DNA of 64,000 nucleotides from NCBI GenBank assembly GCA_024195265.1, contig JAJLRJ010000011.1:3741866-3805865 (forward strand), given 5' to 3'. The stretch's first letter is position 1, and every line of letters begins with the position of its first letter. This DNA comes from Dendrophyllia cribrosa (taxonomy: Eukaryota > Cnidaria > Anthozoa > Scleractinia > Dendrophylliidae). Under the pieces are notes generated by a model. That model saw only the letters and a list, made by a program, of their open reading frames with translations. It was not told the origin of the DNA and did not search any database. This document shows, in pieces, positions 33,440 through 42,800 of the stretch. A program made the position numbers and the translations under genes.

Positions 33440-34659
33440 CACCTTGGTGCAGCCAAACCAAAATCACGGTGGGCATAGAAGTCTCAAAAAGTGGCATATA
33501 TTTCCGTCGTAACAAAATGGCGGCAATACCAACTTCGAAATGCCATATCTTTGGATCGCATCAACATATTTACGAACTTTTTTCACTTTTGACATTATTA
33601 TGGCGTGTTCTTTCAGAAACGGTCATCAGATATCCCATAATACTAATTTAACATTTTGGCGCCATCTTTGTGACGTCATTTTCCCGCCAAAATACTTAAA
33701 TTTGAAAAACAAAAATCATAGGATTTTTGCCAATGATAACTTCTATATTGTTATAAAATTTCAGCTTCCTAGGTTCAAAACTGTTAAAGTAGTTTGAAGC
33801 ACAAGTTTTCAGTCGATTTGATTCTAAATGAACTTTGACCCCAGCAGAATATGGGCGGGAAATTCAAATTTTGAAATGTCATATCTTTTGATCGGAACAT
33901 ATTTGCGAGATTTTTTCAGTTTTGAGATGCTTGTAGCGAGTACTTTCAGAAATTGTCATCAGATATCCCATAATAATAAGTTATTTTTTGGCGCCCTACT
34001 TTATGACGTCATTTTCCCGCCAAATATTCGATTTGTGAACATGAGTCCTTGGCTGTTGTGAAATTTCACGTTAACAACATCAAAACGGAAAAAGTTATTA
34101 TATTACCCTTGCCACTTTTTGAGGCTTCTGTGCTCACCGTGAATGTTATAACAAAACCCTACGGTGTAAAAAATGAAAAAAAAAAGACATTCTGCCAATC
34201 ACATTCCCCAGCGATCCACACCGGATTTACTATTATTTTTTTTAGTGCACCTATAGCACTCCACTTTCATATTCAGTGTATGGTTTTCTCGCAATCCAAC
34301 GAGGGTTGTCCAATACTCTTAACCTGATACGACCCGAAAAAGACATTTTTTTAACGGTACGGGTCGACAACTTGTTACGACCCGAAAAAGAGAATTGTCG
34401 ATCCGAAAAATGCATCTCATTATATTAGGGACACTTAGAAATTATTCAACATGTTTGTGAGTTGGGTTCTGCTCAGGTTGTCGACTCGTACGAGTCGTAC
34501 GAATCGACAAAATAATTGTCGACACGAAAAAGGGAATTGTCGATCCGAAAAATGCATCTCATTAAGCTTGTTTAACTGCAAAAACCGTGGACGAAGATCC
34601 TGCTGGTTTTTCGTTGGATCTCACAGGAGGAGACCTAATCAGCTAAAATGAATCAATAT
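33440..34659. repeat. Diverged direct repeats, no gene
   Basis: About 33525-33720 and 33865-34045 share TCAGATATCCCATAATA, TTTTGGCGCC and TGACGTCATTTTCCCGCCAA. At 34380-34440 and 34510-34565 AATTGTCGATCCGAAAAATG recurs. These look like remnants of repeated non-coding elements. Confidence 0.55.
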
Positions 34660-34886
34660 ACTAACGAGAAGTCCAAGGACTACTGCAAAGCTGAATACAA
34701 CGAGTAAATATATTTCAAACAATATTTCGGCTGGCCAGACCAGCCTTCTTCAGGTTATAAGATGTTACTAAATTATAAAATGAAAATACAACATTATATA
34801 AAGGAGAATGTCGCAATACATATTTAAAAAAAGGAGGGGCGGAAATGACCTACAAGATAATAAAGATAAGGCTTAGTATACGTAAA

Positions 34887-35840
34887 CTACAATTCATCAC
34901 GTTTGTTCAATCCACGTGGTTCTAGTGTTTTCGCTCTATCTATTAAATACGACTCTCTGGCTTTACGAATAGAATCCCGTGAATTGTGAATTATTTCTAG
35001 TGGAATAAGTTGCATGTCAGTGTTGGAATGGTTAGAATGGGAAAGAAAGTGTTCAGAGACAGTAGTAGGTTTGGATTTAATGTTAGGTTTGTCAACGGAA
35101 CGTCGATGTTCGTTAAATCTGTCTTTAAGACGTCGCTTAGTTTCACCAATGTATTGTAAATGACAGCGGTTACATTGTATCATGTAGATTAAGTTTTTAG
35201 TGTTACAGGTTATATGTGAAGTGATGGAACGGGTTTCGCCTGTAGAATAAAAAATATAGTCTTTAAGACCGTTAGTGATGTAAGGATAAGTGGCACAATC
35301 TTGTCCACAACGGAAAGAGCCCGGTGGTAAATTAGTATTGTTAGAGGTGGTGTGTGGTAATTGCGCTCTAATTAAAAGGTCGCGTAGGTTAGCACTACGT
35401 CTGTAAGCAACGAAAGGTGGGTGTTTAAAGACGTCCCGGCAGCGATTGGAGGAGAGTAATATGTTGAAATGTTTGCGTAAGATATTAGAGATGCGAGGAA
35501 TAGCTGGGTTATATGTAACAACGAAAGGTAAATGGTCAGTGGAATCATCAGGTTTAGTTAGCAAGGCGTCATTGCGAGAAATATTAGCAGCGCGCAGAAA
35601 CTGTCGGTTAAGGAAAGTTTTATGATAACCTCGTGCAAGGAGATATGATTTTAATTGATCAGTGCGAAGTTTAAATTTAGCGTCAGTGGAACAAATGCGG
35701 CGGAGGCGAAGAGCTAAACTGAAAGGAATAGCTTTTTTAGTGTGTTTAGGATGGCATGATGTACTGAGAAGGTGTTGGTGTTTATCTGTAGGCTTAGTAT
35801 ATAAATCAGTTTCTATTGTGCCGTTGTGTAGAGATACCAT
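34887..35840 (-). pseudogene. Penelope-like reverse transcriptase C-terminus plus GIY-YIG endonuclease
   Basis: 317 open codons. The first part (STSCHPKHTKKAIPFSLALR) matches the thumb end of Penelope-type RTs. The second has the GIY-YIG pattern LIYMIQCNRCHLQYIGETKR followed by RFNEHRRSV. These enzymes nick target DNA to prime reverse transcription. The catalytic RT core is missing, so the element is 5' truncated. Confidence 0.8.
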
Positions 35841-35969
35841 AACATCGAGAAATGGAACGTTAGTTAATGAGTGACAGCTAGTGAACTTAATAGTGGGATG
35901 AATATTATTGAGATAATCAATGAGTCCCTTGAGTCCAGATCATGAAAATATCATCGATATATCTCCACC

Positions 35970-36482
35970 ATGTGTGAGGTTGCCAAGGGGCATCTCTCTA
36001 ATGCCCCTTGGCAACCTCTACCTACCCTACCACACACCACCTCTAACAATACTAATTTACCACCGGGCTTTTTCCGTTGTGGACAAGATTGTGCCACTTG
36101 TCCTTACATCACTAACGGTCTTAAAGACTATATTTTTTATTCTACAGGCGAAACCCGTTCCATCACTTCACATATAACCTGTAACACTAAAAACTTAATC
36201 TACATGATACAATGTAACCGCTGCCATTTACAATACATTGGTGAAACTAAGCGACGTCTTAAAGACAGATTTAACGAACATCGACGTTCCGTTGACAAAC
36301 CTAACATTAAATCCAAACCTACTACTGTCTCTGAACACTTTCTTTCCCATTCTAACCATTCCAACACTGACATGCAACTTATTCCACTAGAAATAATTCA
36401 CAATTCACGGGATTCTATTCGTAAAGCCAGAGAGTCGTATTTAATAGATAGAGCGAAAACACTAGAACCACGTGGATTGAAC
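35970..36482 (+). pseudogene. Second, inverted Penelope-like GIY-YIG fragment
   Basis: Carries the same endonuclease block (IQCNRCHLQYIGETKRRLKD) as the minus-strand copy. The upstream RT part is absent beyond the central hairpin, and the 3' end is split by the fold-back at 36483. Confidence 0.8.
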
Positions 36483-37658
36483 GGGTGTGCGGAAAAACTC
36501 AGACCTCAGACCTCAGACCCGGCGGAAAACTCAGACCCGGCGGAAAACTCAGACCCAGCGGAAAACTCAGACCCCTCGAAATTTCAAAACTTAGACACGG
36601 CGGAAAACTCAGACCCAGCGGAAAACTCAGACCCCTCGAAATTACAAAAGAAATAAACTTCACTCATAATCAATTTTAGTCACCTCGCGTAAAATGTTTT
36701 GTTGTCACGCAATCACCCCAGGAGATCGCTTAGAATACAGCGAGATGTTTATCTTGCCCGGTTCATCGCTGTCGATCAAACAGGGAAAAACTATAAACAC
36801 GGTTTAAAATGGCAGTCACTGAAAAAAATGGAAAAAAAAAAAGAGTCGCGAAAATGTTAGTCAAATTAAGTCAGTTGTATACATTCATAGTTATTTATAG
36901 TGCTAGACAGAACGGATTTCCCGTGTTTGCGAGTGTAGAAGCGCTCAGAGTTGCATATTTTACGCTTGAGCAAACACCTGAAGAGAGCGCCGCATTCAGG
37001 AATCGCAACAAAACACGTTAATTTAGATGAAGATTCTGAAGCGGATATTATTTTAGCAGTTCAAAGCATGCGATGTGTCCAACAATCATTTTTTTAAATA
37101 TTATTTCAAGGTTTCTAAGAAGAAAGTAAAATTTTATTCCAGGGAAAATTTGGTCATGTGCTAGGCAACGATGGCAGTATTTACAAGTATGCGACACATG
37201 TACATGTAATTCGAGTTATCTAAATCAAGAAAAAAAAATTACCGTTTCGATGCTTATCGAAGTTTAGTAATCTCCTCAAGAAAAAGGAAAAATGCTAAAT
37301 ATCTCTTGTCGGCTGCTATTTTAAACCGTGTTTATAGTTTTTCCCTGTTTGATCGACAGCGACGAACCGGGCAAGATAAACATCTCGCTGTATTCTAAGC
37401 GATCTCCTGGGGTGATTGCGTGACAACAAAACATTTTACGCGAGGTGACTAAAATTGATCATGAGTGAAGTTTATTTCTTGGTAATTTCGAGGGGTCTGA
37501 GTTTTCCGCCGGGTCTAAGTTTTGAAATTTCGAGGGGTCTGAGTTTTCCGCTGGGTCTGAGTTTTCCGCTGGGTCTGAGTTTTCCGCCGGGTCTGAGTTT
37601 TCCGCCGGGTCTGAGGTCTGAGGTCTGAGTTTTCCGGGTCTGAGTTTTCCGCACACCC
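36483..37658. mobile_element. Mutator-like fold-back with tandem-repeat ends; 10 bp target duplication
   Basis: 1176 bp. Ends GGGTGTGCGGAAAA and complement, followed by ~17 bp units of the CGGAAAACTCAGACCCG type (36485-36640; inverted at 37490-37650). The direct repeat TGGATTGAAC (36473-36482, 37659-37668) is the target duplication. Non-coding interior. Confidence 0.8.
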
Positions 37659-38535
37659 TGGATTGAACAAACGTGATGAATTGTAGTTTACGTATACTAG
37701 CCTTATCTTTATTATCTTGTAGGTCATTTCCGCCCCTCCTTTTTTTAAATATGTATTGCGACATTCTCCTTTATATAATGTTGTATTTTCATTTTATAAT
37801 TTAGTAACATCTTATAACCTGAAGAAGGCTGGTCTGGCCAGCCGAAATATTGTTTGAAATATATAGTTACTCGTTGTATTCAGCTTTGCAGTAGTCCTTG
37901 GACTTCTCGTTAGTATATCTCATTAAGGCTCGGCGTAGCTAATCGAACAAAATCGAACGGGATTTTAATCGAACTCAATCGAACTTAATCGAATCGAACT
38001 CAATCCATGGATTGAGTTCGATTAGTTCGGCAATCGAACGTAATCGAACTCACAAAAAAATTTTGGGGTAATCGAATACTTTCGAACGTTCGATTTCCGA
38101 ACTCTTGATTGGTAAAATAAAACCTCGGTTGAAACCAAAGAATAAAATATACCTTGTAGTCTTGAGGCTCAATGTAGCTAACACACCTTGAACACGTGTC
38201 AACATTCTGCTTTGGATATTATAGAGCTTGTAACGATAAAATGCGTGGTCAAAGGGTACCAAAAGTGCCGATTTGACGTCGGTGACGTGAAGGACAACTA
38301 AAAATTCGAGGTAAGTTGAATGCACCGACGAAGGAAGACTAAACAATAATTTACAAGGCTAAATGCCGGGGCTAAATGGCGGCTAAAATGGCATCGGGAC
38401 TTAACTTTGATCACGCTAGGGGCGCAGCACCGCGTCATGATCAATTAACCATGGAGTCATTAGTCATTTGCTGTGGTCAATAAAATCTTGAATTTGCTCA
38501 TTTAGTGGTTTTTGGCTTTATTTAAAACAAAATAC

Positions 38536-38902
38536 AGTAGAGGGGAGAGGCACGTTCTGGACCAGCATGTTTAGGGTGTCGCGGACACATATAGAACGTT
38601 AAATGATTAATAGGCCCAGGGCCTCCTTTCAGTCGGCACTGGGCCTAAAAATCATTTAACGTTCTATATGTGTCCGCGACACCCTAAACATGCTTATCCA
38701 GAACGTGCCTCTCCCCTCTACTGAGGCCCGTCCTTTCTTCACATCAGCGCAAAACGCATAAGGCCAACAACAAACAATACCCCCCAAACCAAAACGCAAA
38801 TGAGGCCCCAATCCACCTAAAAGAAGCCCTATGGAGTACTTGAGCGAGTTGGTATTGCCAATTGAAGAAATGCATACCCTTTGTATATACCGCAATGGCG
38901 AA
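38536..38902. repeat. Left terminal inverted repeat, copy 2
   Basis: 367 bp, matched by 56366-56731. The outer 187 bp (38536-38722) is itself a near-perfect palindrome with ~80 bp arms and a ~20 bp loop. The inner 180 bp holds a promoter and the first codons (ATGGCGAA) of the adjacent gene. Confidence 0.9.
38858..38894 (+). promoter_or_regulatory. CCAATTGAA + TATATA promoter in the left inverted repeat
   Basis: CCAATTGAAGAAAT at 38858, GTATATACC at 38883, ATG at 38895. The identical block in the right repeat drives the polymerase gene. Confidence 0.65.
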
Positions 38903-39329
38903 CAGAGCTATGACCGCAGTTGAGTTTTTTGTAATGAGAAGAATCCCTTTGAAAGAAGGTGATGATCTCTTTGCGAAAAATAAAGGAACATTCGAATATA
39001 ATCCTTGCAGATATTGTGGTTTAAACTTCACACAGGGCCACTCACTCGTGGAGCATCAAAAATATGTTTGCAAGAAGCTGAAAACAGAAAAACGACCGAA
39101 AATTATTTGCCCTGGTTGCAATCTGGAAGTTGCTAAATCAACAGCTTACAAACACAGACAAAATGGTTGTCCGCGTTGGAAAAGAAATCCTCGAGCTCTT
39201 CACAAATATGAGGTGAATTTGACGGCCCCTTTGATGAGTAATCGAGAAGTTTTTGCTAAGTCAAATGTCAGTTGGCATGAGCTGAATGCCTGGCTTGACG
39301 AGCAAGAGCAAGAACAAAAACCATCTTAA
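38895..39329 (+). CDS. Two-finger zinc protein specific to copy 2
   Basis: 144 residues. Start chosen at ATG 38895, the first after the TIR promoter. Two fingers of C-x2-C...H...C type are visible: CRYCGLNFTQGHSLVEHQKY and CPGCNLEVAKSTAYKHRQNG, each followed by a Cys. The remainder is basic and then acidic/Gln-rich at the end. It may bind DNA and act as an early regulator. Its first codons lie in the inverted repeat. No counterpart in copy 1, where a different zinc-finger gene lies nearby. Confidence 0.65.
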   Translation: MANRAMTAVEFFVMRRIPLKEGDDLFAKNKGTFEYNPCRYCGLNFTQGHSLVEHQKYVCKKLKTEKRPKIICPGCNLEVAKSTAYKHRQNGCPRWKRNPRALHKYEVNLTAPLMSNREVFAKSNVSWHELNAWLDEQEQEQKPS

Positions 39330-39442
39330 AGCCTGGAGGCCCTTGATCCTTCACCCAGGATCCGTGATTTAAGCTTTGTTTCGGATTTCATCGAAGGTAA
39401 GACACCACTCGCAACGTTTCAAACAGAGTTGGGTGGTTATTA

Positions 39443-39475
39443 CCAATTAAAGAAATGCTCACCCTTCGTATATCA
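39443..39475 (+). promoter_or_regulatory. CCAATTAAA + TATATC promoter of the nuclease gene, copy 2
   Basis: CCAATTAAAGAAATGCTCA then TTCGTATATCA directly before ATG 39476. A diverged form of the block in the terminal repeat. Confidence 0.55.
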
Positions 39476-40138
39476 ATGATGGCGACAACACAAATGTTCA
39501 TGAACTTTCTCAAATCGAGGAACACTGGTCTTAAACAAAAGAGCGCCGACTGGGTGAGAGCCAGACAAAACACCATCGGTGCATCAGAGATCGCTGCCTT
39601 GACAGGATCTTTTAGTGGGGACATGGTGAACAAAGACTTGTTTGTTGACGCTTACTTTAGAATGTGCTCTTTTAAGCAGCTAGAACCGAGTTTGGCCCAC
39701 AATCAGTTTCTAAACGGAGGAAACAAATATAAGACAAAGGGTCACACAACACTCGCGTGGGGTGTTTGTTATCTTTTTAGCAAACATAAGATAATCAGAA
39801 ATCAAAACGAAATCATCGACCTTGGTTCACTTAAAACAACACAACTGTTTGAGAAGATAATGTCTTCCATTGCGGAAAAAAATACCTGGTGTTGTTACGG
39901 AAGCGTGAGAATGTCGTTTAGTAAACAGGACGAAGACGAGGAGTTTTTGAGACTTGTTTCTATGCAAAAAGCGTTTTCGAATCAGGCCTCAGAGGGACCG
40001 AAACCAATGGCCATGTTTGTTTGGAAACTCCTGGACATAACTAAAATTCAGGCAAGAAAGCAACCGGATTTTTTGAGCAACATTCAAAGGTCGGTCGAGC
40101 GCTTTCATAACAGCTTGGCAAGCCTTCGAAAAAAATAA
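39476..40138 (+). pseudogene. Lambda-exonuclease/YqaJ-like nuclease with deleted catalytic core (copy 2)
   Basis: 220 codons. The N-terminus (SRNTGLKQKSADWVRARQNT, then GASEIAALTG) and the C-terminal half (VNKDLFVDAYFRMCS onward) align with copy 1, but about 108 residues between them are gone, in frame. The lost part holds the catalytic SPDG and ExK segments, so nuclease activity is not expected. A run of seven A just before the stop may hide a longer C-terminus: the next frame is open to 40272. Start at 39476 or the adjacent ATG at 39479. Confidence 0.7.
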
Positions 40139-40234
40139 CCGAGCACTCTGAAGAGGTAGCTGAAATCGATCATAGCCCTAAGAAAAATGCCGCCACCGTA
40201 ACTGTCGGAGACGAAGAGCAAATGTTTGCTTTTC

Positions 40235-40975
40235 TTATGAATAACTTTGAGCAGCATGAATTGCCGCTTTGAAATGCCATTCGTTCTTTAGACATGTAGC
40301 TGGCTTCGGAAGCCTTATGTAAGATAAAATTTTGTGTTTTCTTGGCTCTTCTGGTAAAATTAGGGCCAAGATTTCATGAATTACGAAATTATAAGAAATA
40401 TTGTTTGGTAGATAATATTTTATGGTTGAGTAAACATAGTTAGTTTGCATTATTTCGTCATCGGTTAATCTCGGAGGAAGTTCCCCTTTTCCGAATATAT
40501 GATCAAGCCGATATTTAAAACCATAATTTGTGCATCGGCTTTTAACTTTCATATTTCCATTGTTGTAAAGGTCTTTATGGGAAACGGCAGCACCGTCTAT
40601 TATTTCGATGTGGAAGCATTGTCTGCAGACAAGTTCTGTGGAATTAAACACAAGTGAAAATGATCCACCACAGCTTTGGCATGATTTGATATTTTCGTTT
40701 GTTCTGTTTTGAATGATAACAAACTCGTTTTCTCGGTACCGATGGATTAGTTCTTGTCTTGCTGACAAAGTAAGGGCTTCGAAGATGATTTGGAGCTTCT
40801 CTTGTAGTTGTGAGCGGTGAAACTCGGTTGTTTAGTCGTTGCCGGAGATGCCGCGCGGCAAGACTTGCTTGTGTTTTAGATCTAAGACATCTAGTTGGGT
40901 CTCGTATTTTTTATTTTCATCCATACGTCTGACGATAGACAGTTGTGCGTTGAAGCGTTTATAAACGTCAGTCAT
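40235..40975 (-). pseudogene. VLTF3-like late transcription factor (copy 2), one nonsense codon
   Basis: Starts MTDVYKRFNAQLS (ATG 40973-40975). An in-frame TAA at 40832-40834 is the only break. The zinc ribbon is CQSCGGSFSLVF then CRQCFHIEIIDG; the C-terminal part has YNFVIHEILALILPEE and a final LKNEWHFKAAI corresponding to the VLTF3 'Q-D-x-I-W-K' end. Orthologue of 18456-19151. Its promoter has CCAATTGAA. Convergent with the nuclease gene. Confidence 0.6.
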
Positions 40976-41009
40976 GTTTATAAATAGAAAATGACAAATG
41001 TTCAATTGG
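40976..41009 (-). promoter_or_regulatory. CCAATTGAA + TATTTATA promoter of the VLTF3-like gene, copy 2
   Basis: On the minus strand ACCAATTGAACATTTG (from 41010) is followed by CTATTTATAAAC and the ATG at 40975. Confidence 0.6.
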
Positions 41010-41090
41010 TCAAAACATTTTTGCGTGCTTAAATTTTTATTTTAAGCACTCAGGAATGTAAAAAAATCGTTACCTTGGTGGGATTTCCTC

Positions 41091-41345
41091 TCAAATCTGA
41101 CTTGGACAAATCGGTGAGACGATTTTTATGTCGCTGCAAAGATCACAAAGTTCGGTGCAGCCGCCTTCTTCCTCTTCTTCACACCGTGTTTTGCAGTCCT
41201 GGCAAAGCAGTCTGTTTCGCAGTGCCATATATTCTTGATAAAGAGAGCTGTAGCTGATCTTTAGCTCTTTATGTTTCTGATATAGCCCATCGTATCTTTT
41301 ATTTGCCTCCTTGAGAAGGGCAATTATTCCTTTGAGAGTAGGCAT
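41091..41345 (-). CDS. 84-residue coiled-coil, Cys-rich protein (copy 2)
   Basis: Starts MPTLKGIIALLKEANKRYD after CTATATATCA. N-terminal helix/coiled coil, then LCQDCKTRCEEEEEGGC and LCDLC, which could bind metal. No counterpart is visible in copy 1 between the membrane-protein and VLTF3-like genes. Function unknown. The TATATA motif next to the ATG supports it as a gene. Confidence 0.55.
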   Translation of the reverse strand: MPTLKGIIALLKEANKRYDGLYQKHKELKISYSSLYQEYMALRNRLLCQDCKTRCEEEEEGGCTELCDLCSDIKIVSPICPSQI

Positions 41346-41400
41346 TGATATATAGTGGTTTATATTTTTTCCTTCAAGATTTGTAGATTAAATCCTGAGT

Positions 41401-42075
41401 TTAGTCTTTCAAATCTGATTTGGACAAAGCGGTGAGACGATTGATCTTTTTTTGAAACTCTTCCTTGATCTCCTTGCGAAGCTCGCCTTTAATCTTGTCA
41501 AGATCTGGCGCTTGAGTTTGCCCGCCCTGTGTAGACTTTGTCTCATCAGAGCGGATCAGGTTTTTGAGTTCGTGATATTTTTCAACCTCACGCAGGATGA
41601 TTGAACACTTTGAATCACTGACCCTCTTGTCCGTGAGAGCCTTTGAAACCAAGTCATTGACAGAGTTTCGTTTAGCAATGGCGAGTGTGTATATTTTTTC
41701 ATGCTTTGTGATTTTTCTTTCAAGCCTCTTGCTAAACACGGTAAGGCCAGCGGATGAAAACCCTGAAACGGCGGCAACGCCCGCAAGAGCGGGGCTGGTG
41801 ACAATCCCAACTCCAGTCAAGGCTGTTGCAAGGGTAGCTGAAGACAAGCCAGTAGAAAGGAAACCAAGGCCAACAGCAGTCCCGTGAACAATGGAGTGGG
41901 TTCGCTTATATTTTTTTGCGACCTGCCTATAGTGGCCGGCTTCTGACTCAAGTTCCTTTTGTAAGGCAGAGATTTTCTTTAGACGAAAATCTTCACCATC
42001 TGGTAAGAGTGGGTAGAGCGGTAGAGTCTCGCTGTATTCTGGAGCTGATGGGGGCAGAACGTTAGCCGAACTCAT
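41401..42075 (-). CDS. Gly/Ala-rich membrane protein with helical tail (copy 2), intact
   Basis: 224 residues. Pro-rich start (VLPPSAPEYSETLPLYPLLP), a basic helix HYRQVAKKYKRTH, two hydrophobic segments around LSSATLATALTGVGIV and SPALAGVAAVSGFSSAG, then KRLERKITKHEKIYTLAIAK and a Lys/Glu coiled-coil tail. Orthologue of the broken gene 17694-18380. Function unknown; probably a membrane protein of the virion or of assembly. Lies 11 bp downstream of the penton-like gene and has TATATG at the start. Confidence 0.75.
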   Translation of the reverse strand: MSSANVLPPSAPEYSETLPLYPLLPDGEDFRLKKISALQKELESEAGHYRQVAKKYKRTHSIVHGTAVGLGFLSTGLSSATLATALTGVGIVTSPALAGVAAVSGFSSAGLTVFSKRLERKITKHEKIYTLAIAKRNSVNDLVSKALTDKRVSDSKCSIILREVEKYHELKNLIRSDETKSTQGGQTQAPDLDKIKGELRKEIKEEFQKKINRLTALSKSDLKD

Positions 42076-42086
42076 ATATTAGATTT

Positions 42087-42758
42087 TTAATTTATTTCTA
42101 TTTTAAACTCCAAGGGGTTATTGAAGTCGAAGAGGTCATTGTTCTCATCCCTCACTGACAGTGATATGCTGTTTACATAATCGCCAGAGAAGGTGTCACG
42201 CAAGACGTTCTGTTGTGTTGATTCATAGAAAATTTTCTCAAAGGGCCTCCCACGAATATCAAATCGAGCCAAAACTGATGAAGGCTTCCCATTGAGGAGG
42301 TTCTGTTCTTTGTCGACCAGATCACAGTGGATAAAGTATGTGCTTGGTGAATTGAATTTTTTAATGGTTATATGAGGGGGTGTTTGTGGGTCATTGCCAA
42401 ATAATAATCTAAGATTATTGGGAAGACCTATTTGATATTCACTCCCTGTGTTTAAAATCACCATGGCACCAAGAGGTGTATACGATTCCACTTTAAGCTC
42501 TATAACCCGTTCTTCCTATTTATCAACTATCGTTTTTGCCAAACTAATAGGAGTGTAAAAACCAGGCTCAATGTCAATTATAACGGGTTGGGCCTCCGTG
42601 CCAGCTATTTTAACAGATATTTGTCCTCTTTCTTTCAAATTATGCCACGAGTTGTAAAGCGAACAAGAGACAAGCCGTATGTAACTCGGTTTCGGAAGCG
42701 CTTCATCGAAGTAGATTGTGTGAGGATTCGAAGGCGCGACGATTGTTAGCACAACCAT
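42087..42758 (-). pseudogene. Penton-like minor capsid protein candidate (copy 2), one nonsense codon
   Basis: Starts MVVLTIVAPSNPHTIYF. An in-frame TAG at 42516-42518 splits 223 codons; both sides stay in frame. Conserved blocks: FIHCDLVDKEQNLLNGKPS, VLARFDIRGRPF, DYVNSISLSVRDENNDLFDF. Strand-rich, with a closing LEFKIEIN typical of small jelly-roll capsid proteins of this type. Divergent from the 600-residue protein gene across 42 bp. The identity as a penton is inferred. Confidence 0.55.
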
Positions 42759-42800
42759 TGTGTATATAATACATTTTTAAAAATACAAATATACACAATC
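42759..42800. promoter_or_regulatory. Divergent promoter, copy 2 (penton-like / 600-residue protein)
   Basis: 42 bp with TATATACACA before the minus-strand ATG and AAATATACACAATC before the plus-strand ATG. Bare TATATA class; no CCAATTG box. Confidence 0.6.

Larger units (their letters stand above)
34660..37920. mobile_element. Head-to-head pair of truncated Penelope-like elements
   Basis: 34660-36000 (minus orientation) and 36000-37920 (plus orientation) are inverted copies of the same 3' part. The outer ends share TTTCGGCTGGCCAGACCAGC. The centre is a hairpin around GTTGCCAAGGGGCAT. The right copy is interrupted by a Mutator-like fold-back at 36483-37658. Confidence 0.7.

Noticed and set aside
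36485..36655. CRISPR-like short regular repeats (CGGAAAACTCAGACCC units)
   Set aside because: Units are contiguous without unique spacers, occur inverted at the other end of a transposon, and the setting is eukaryotic.
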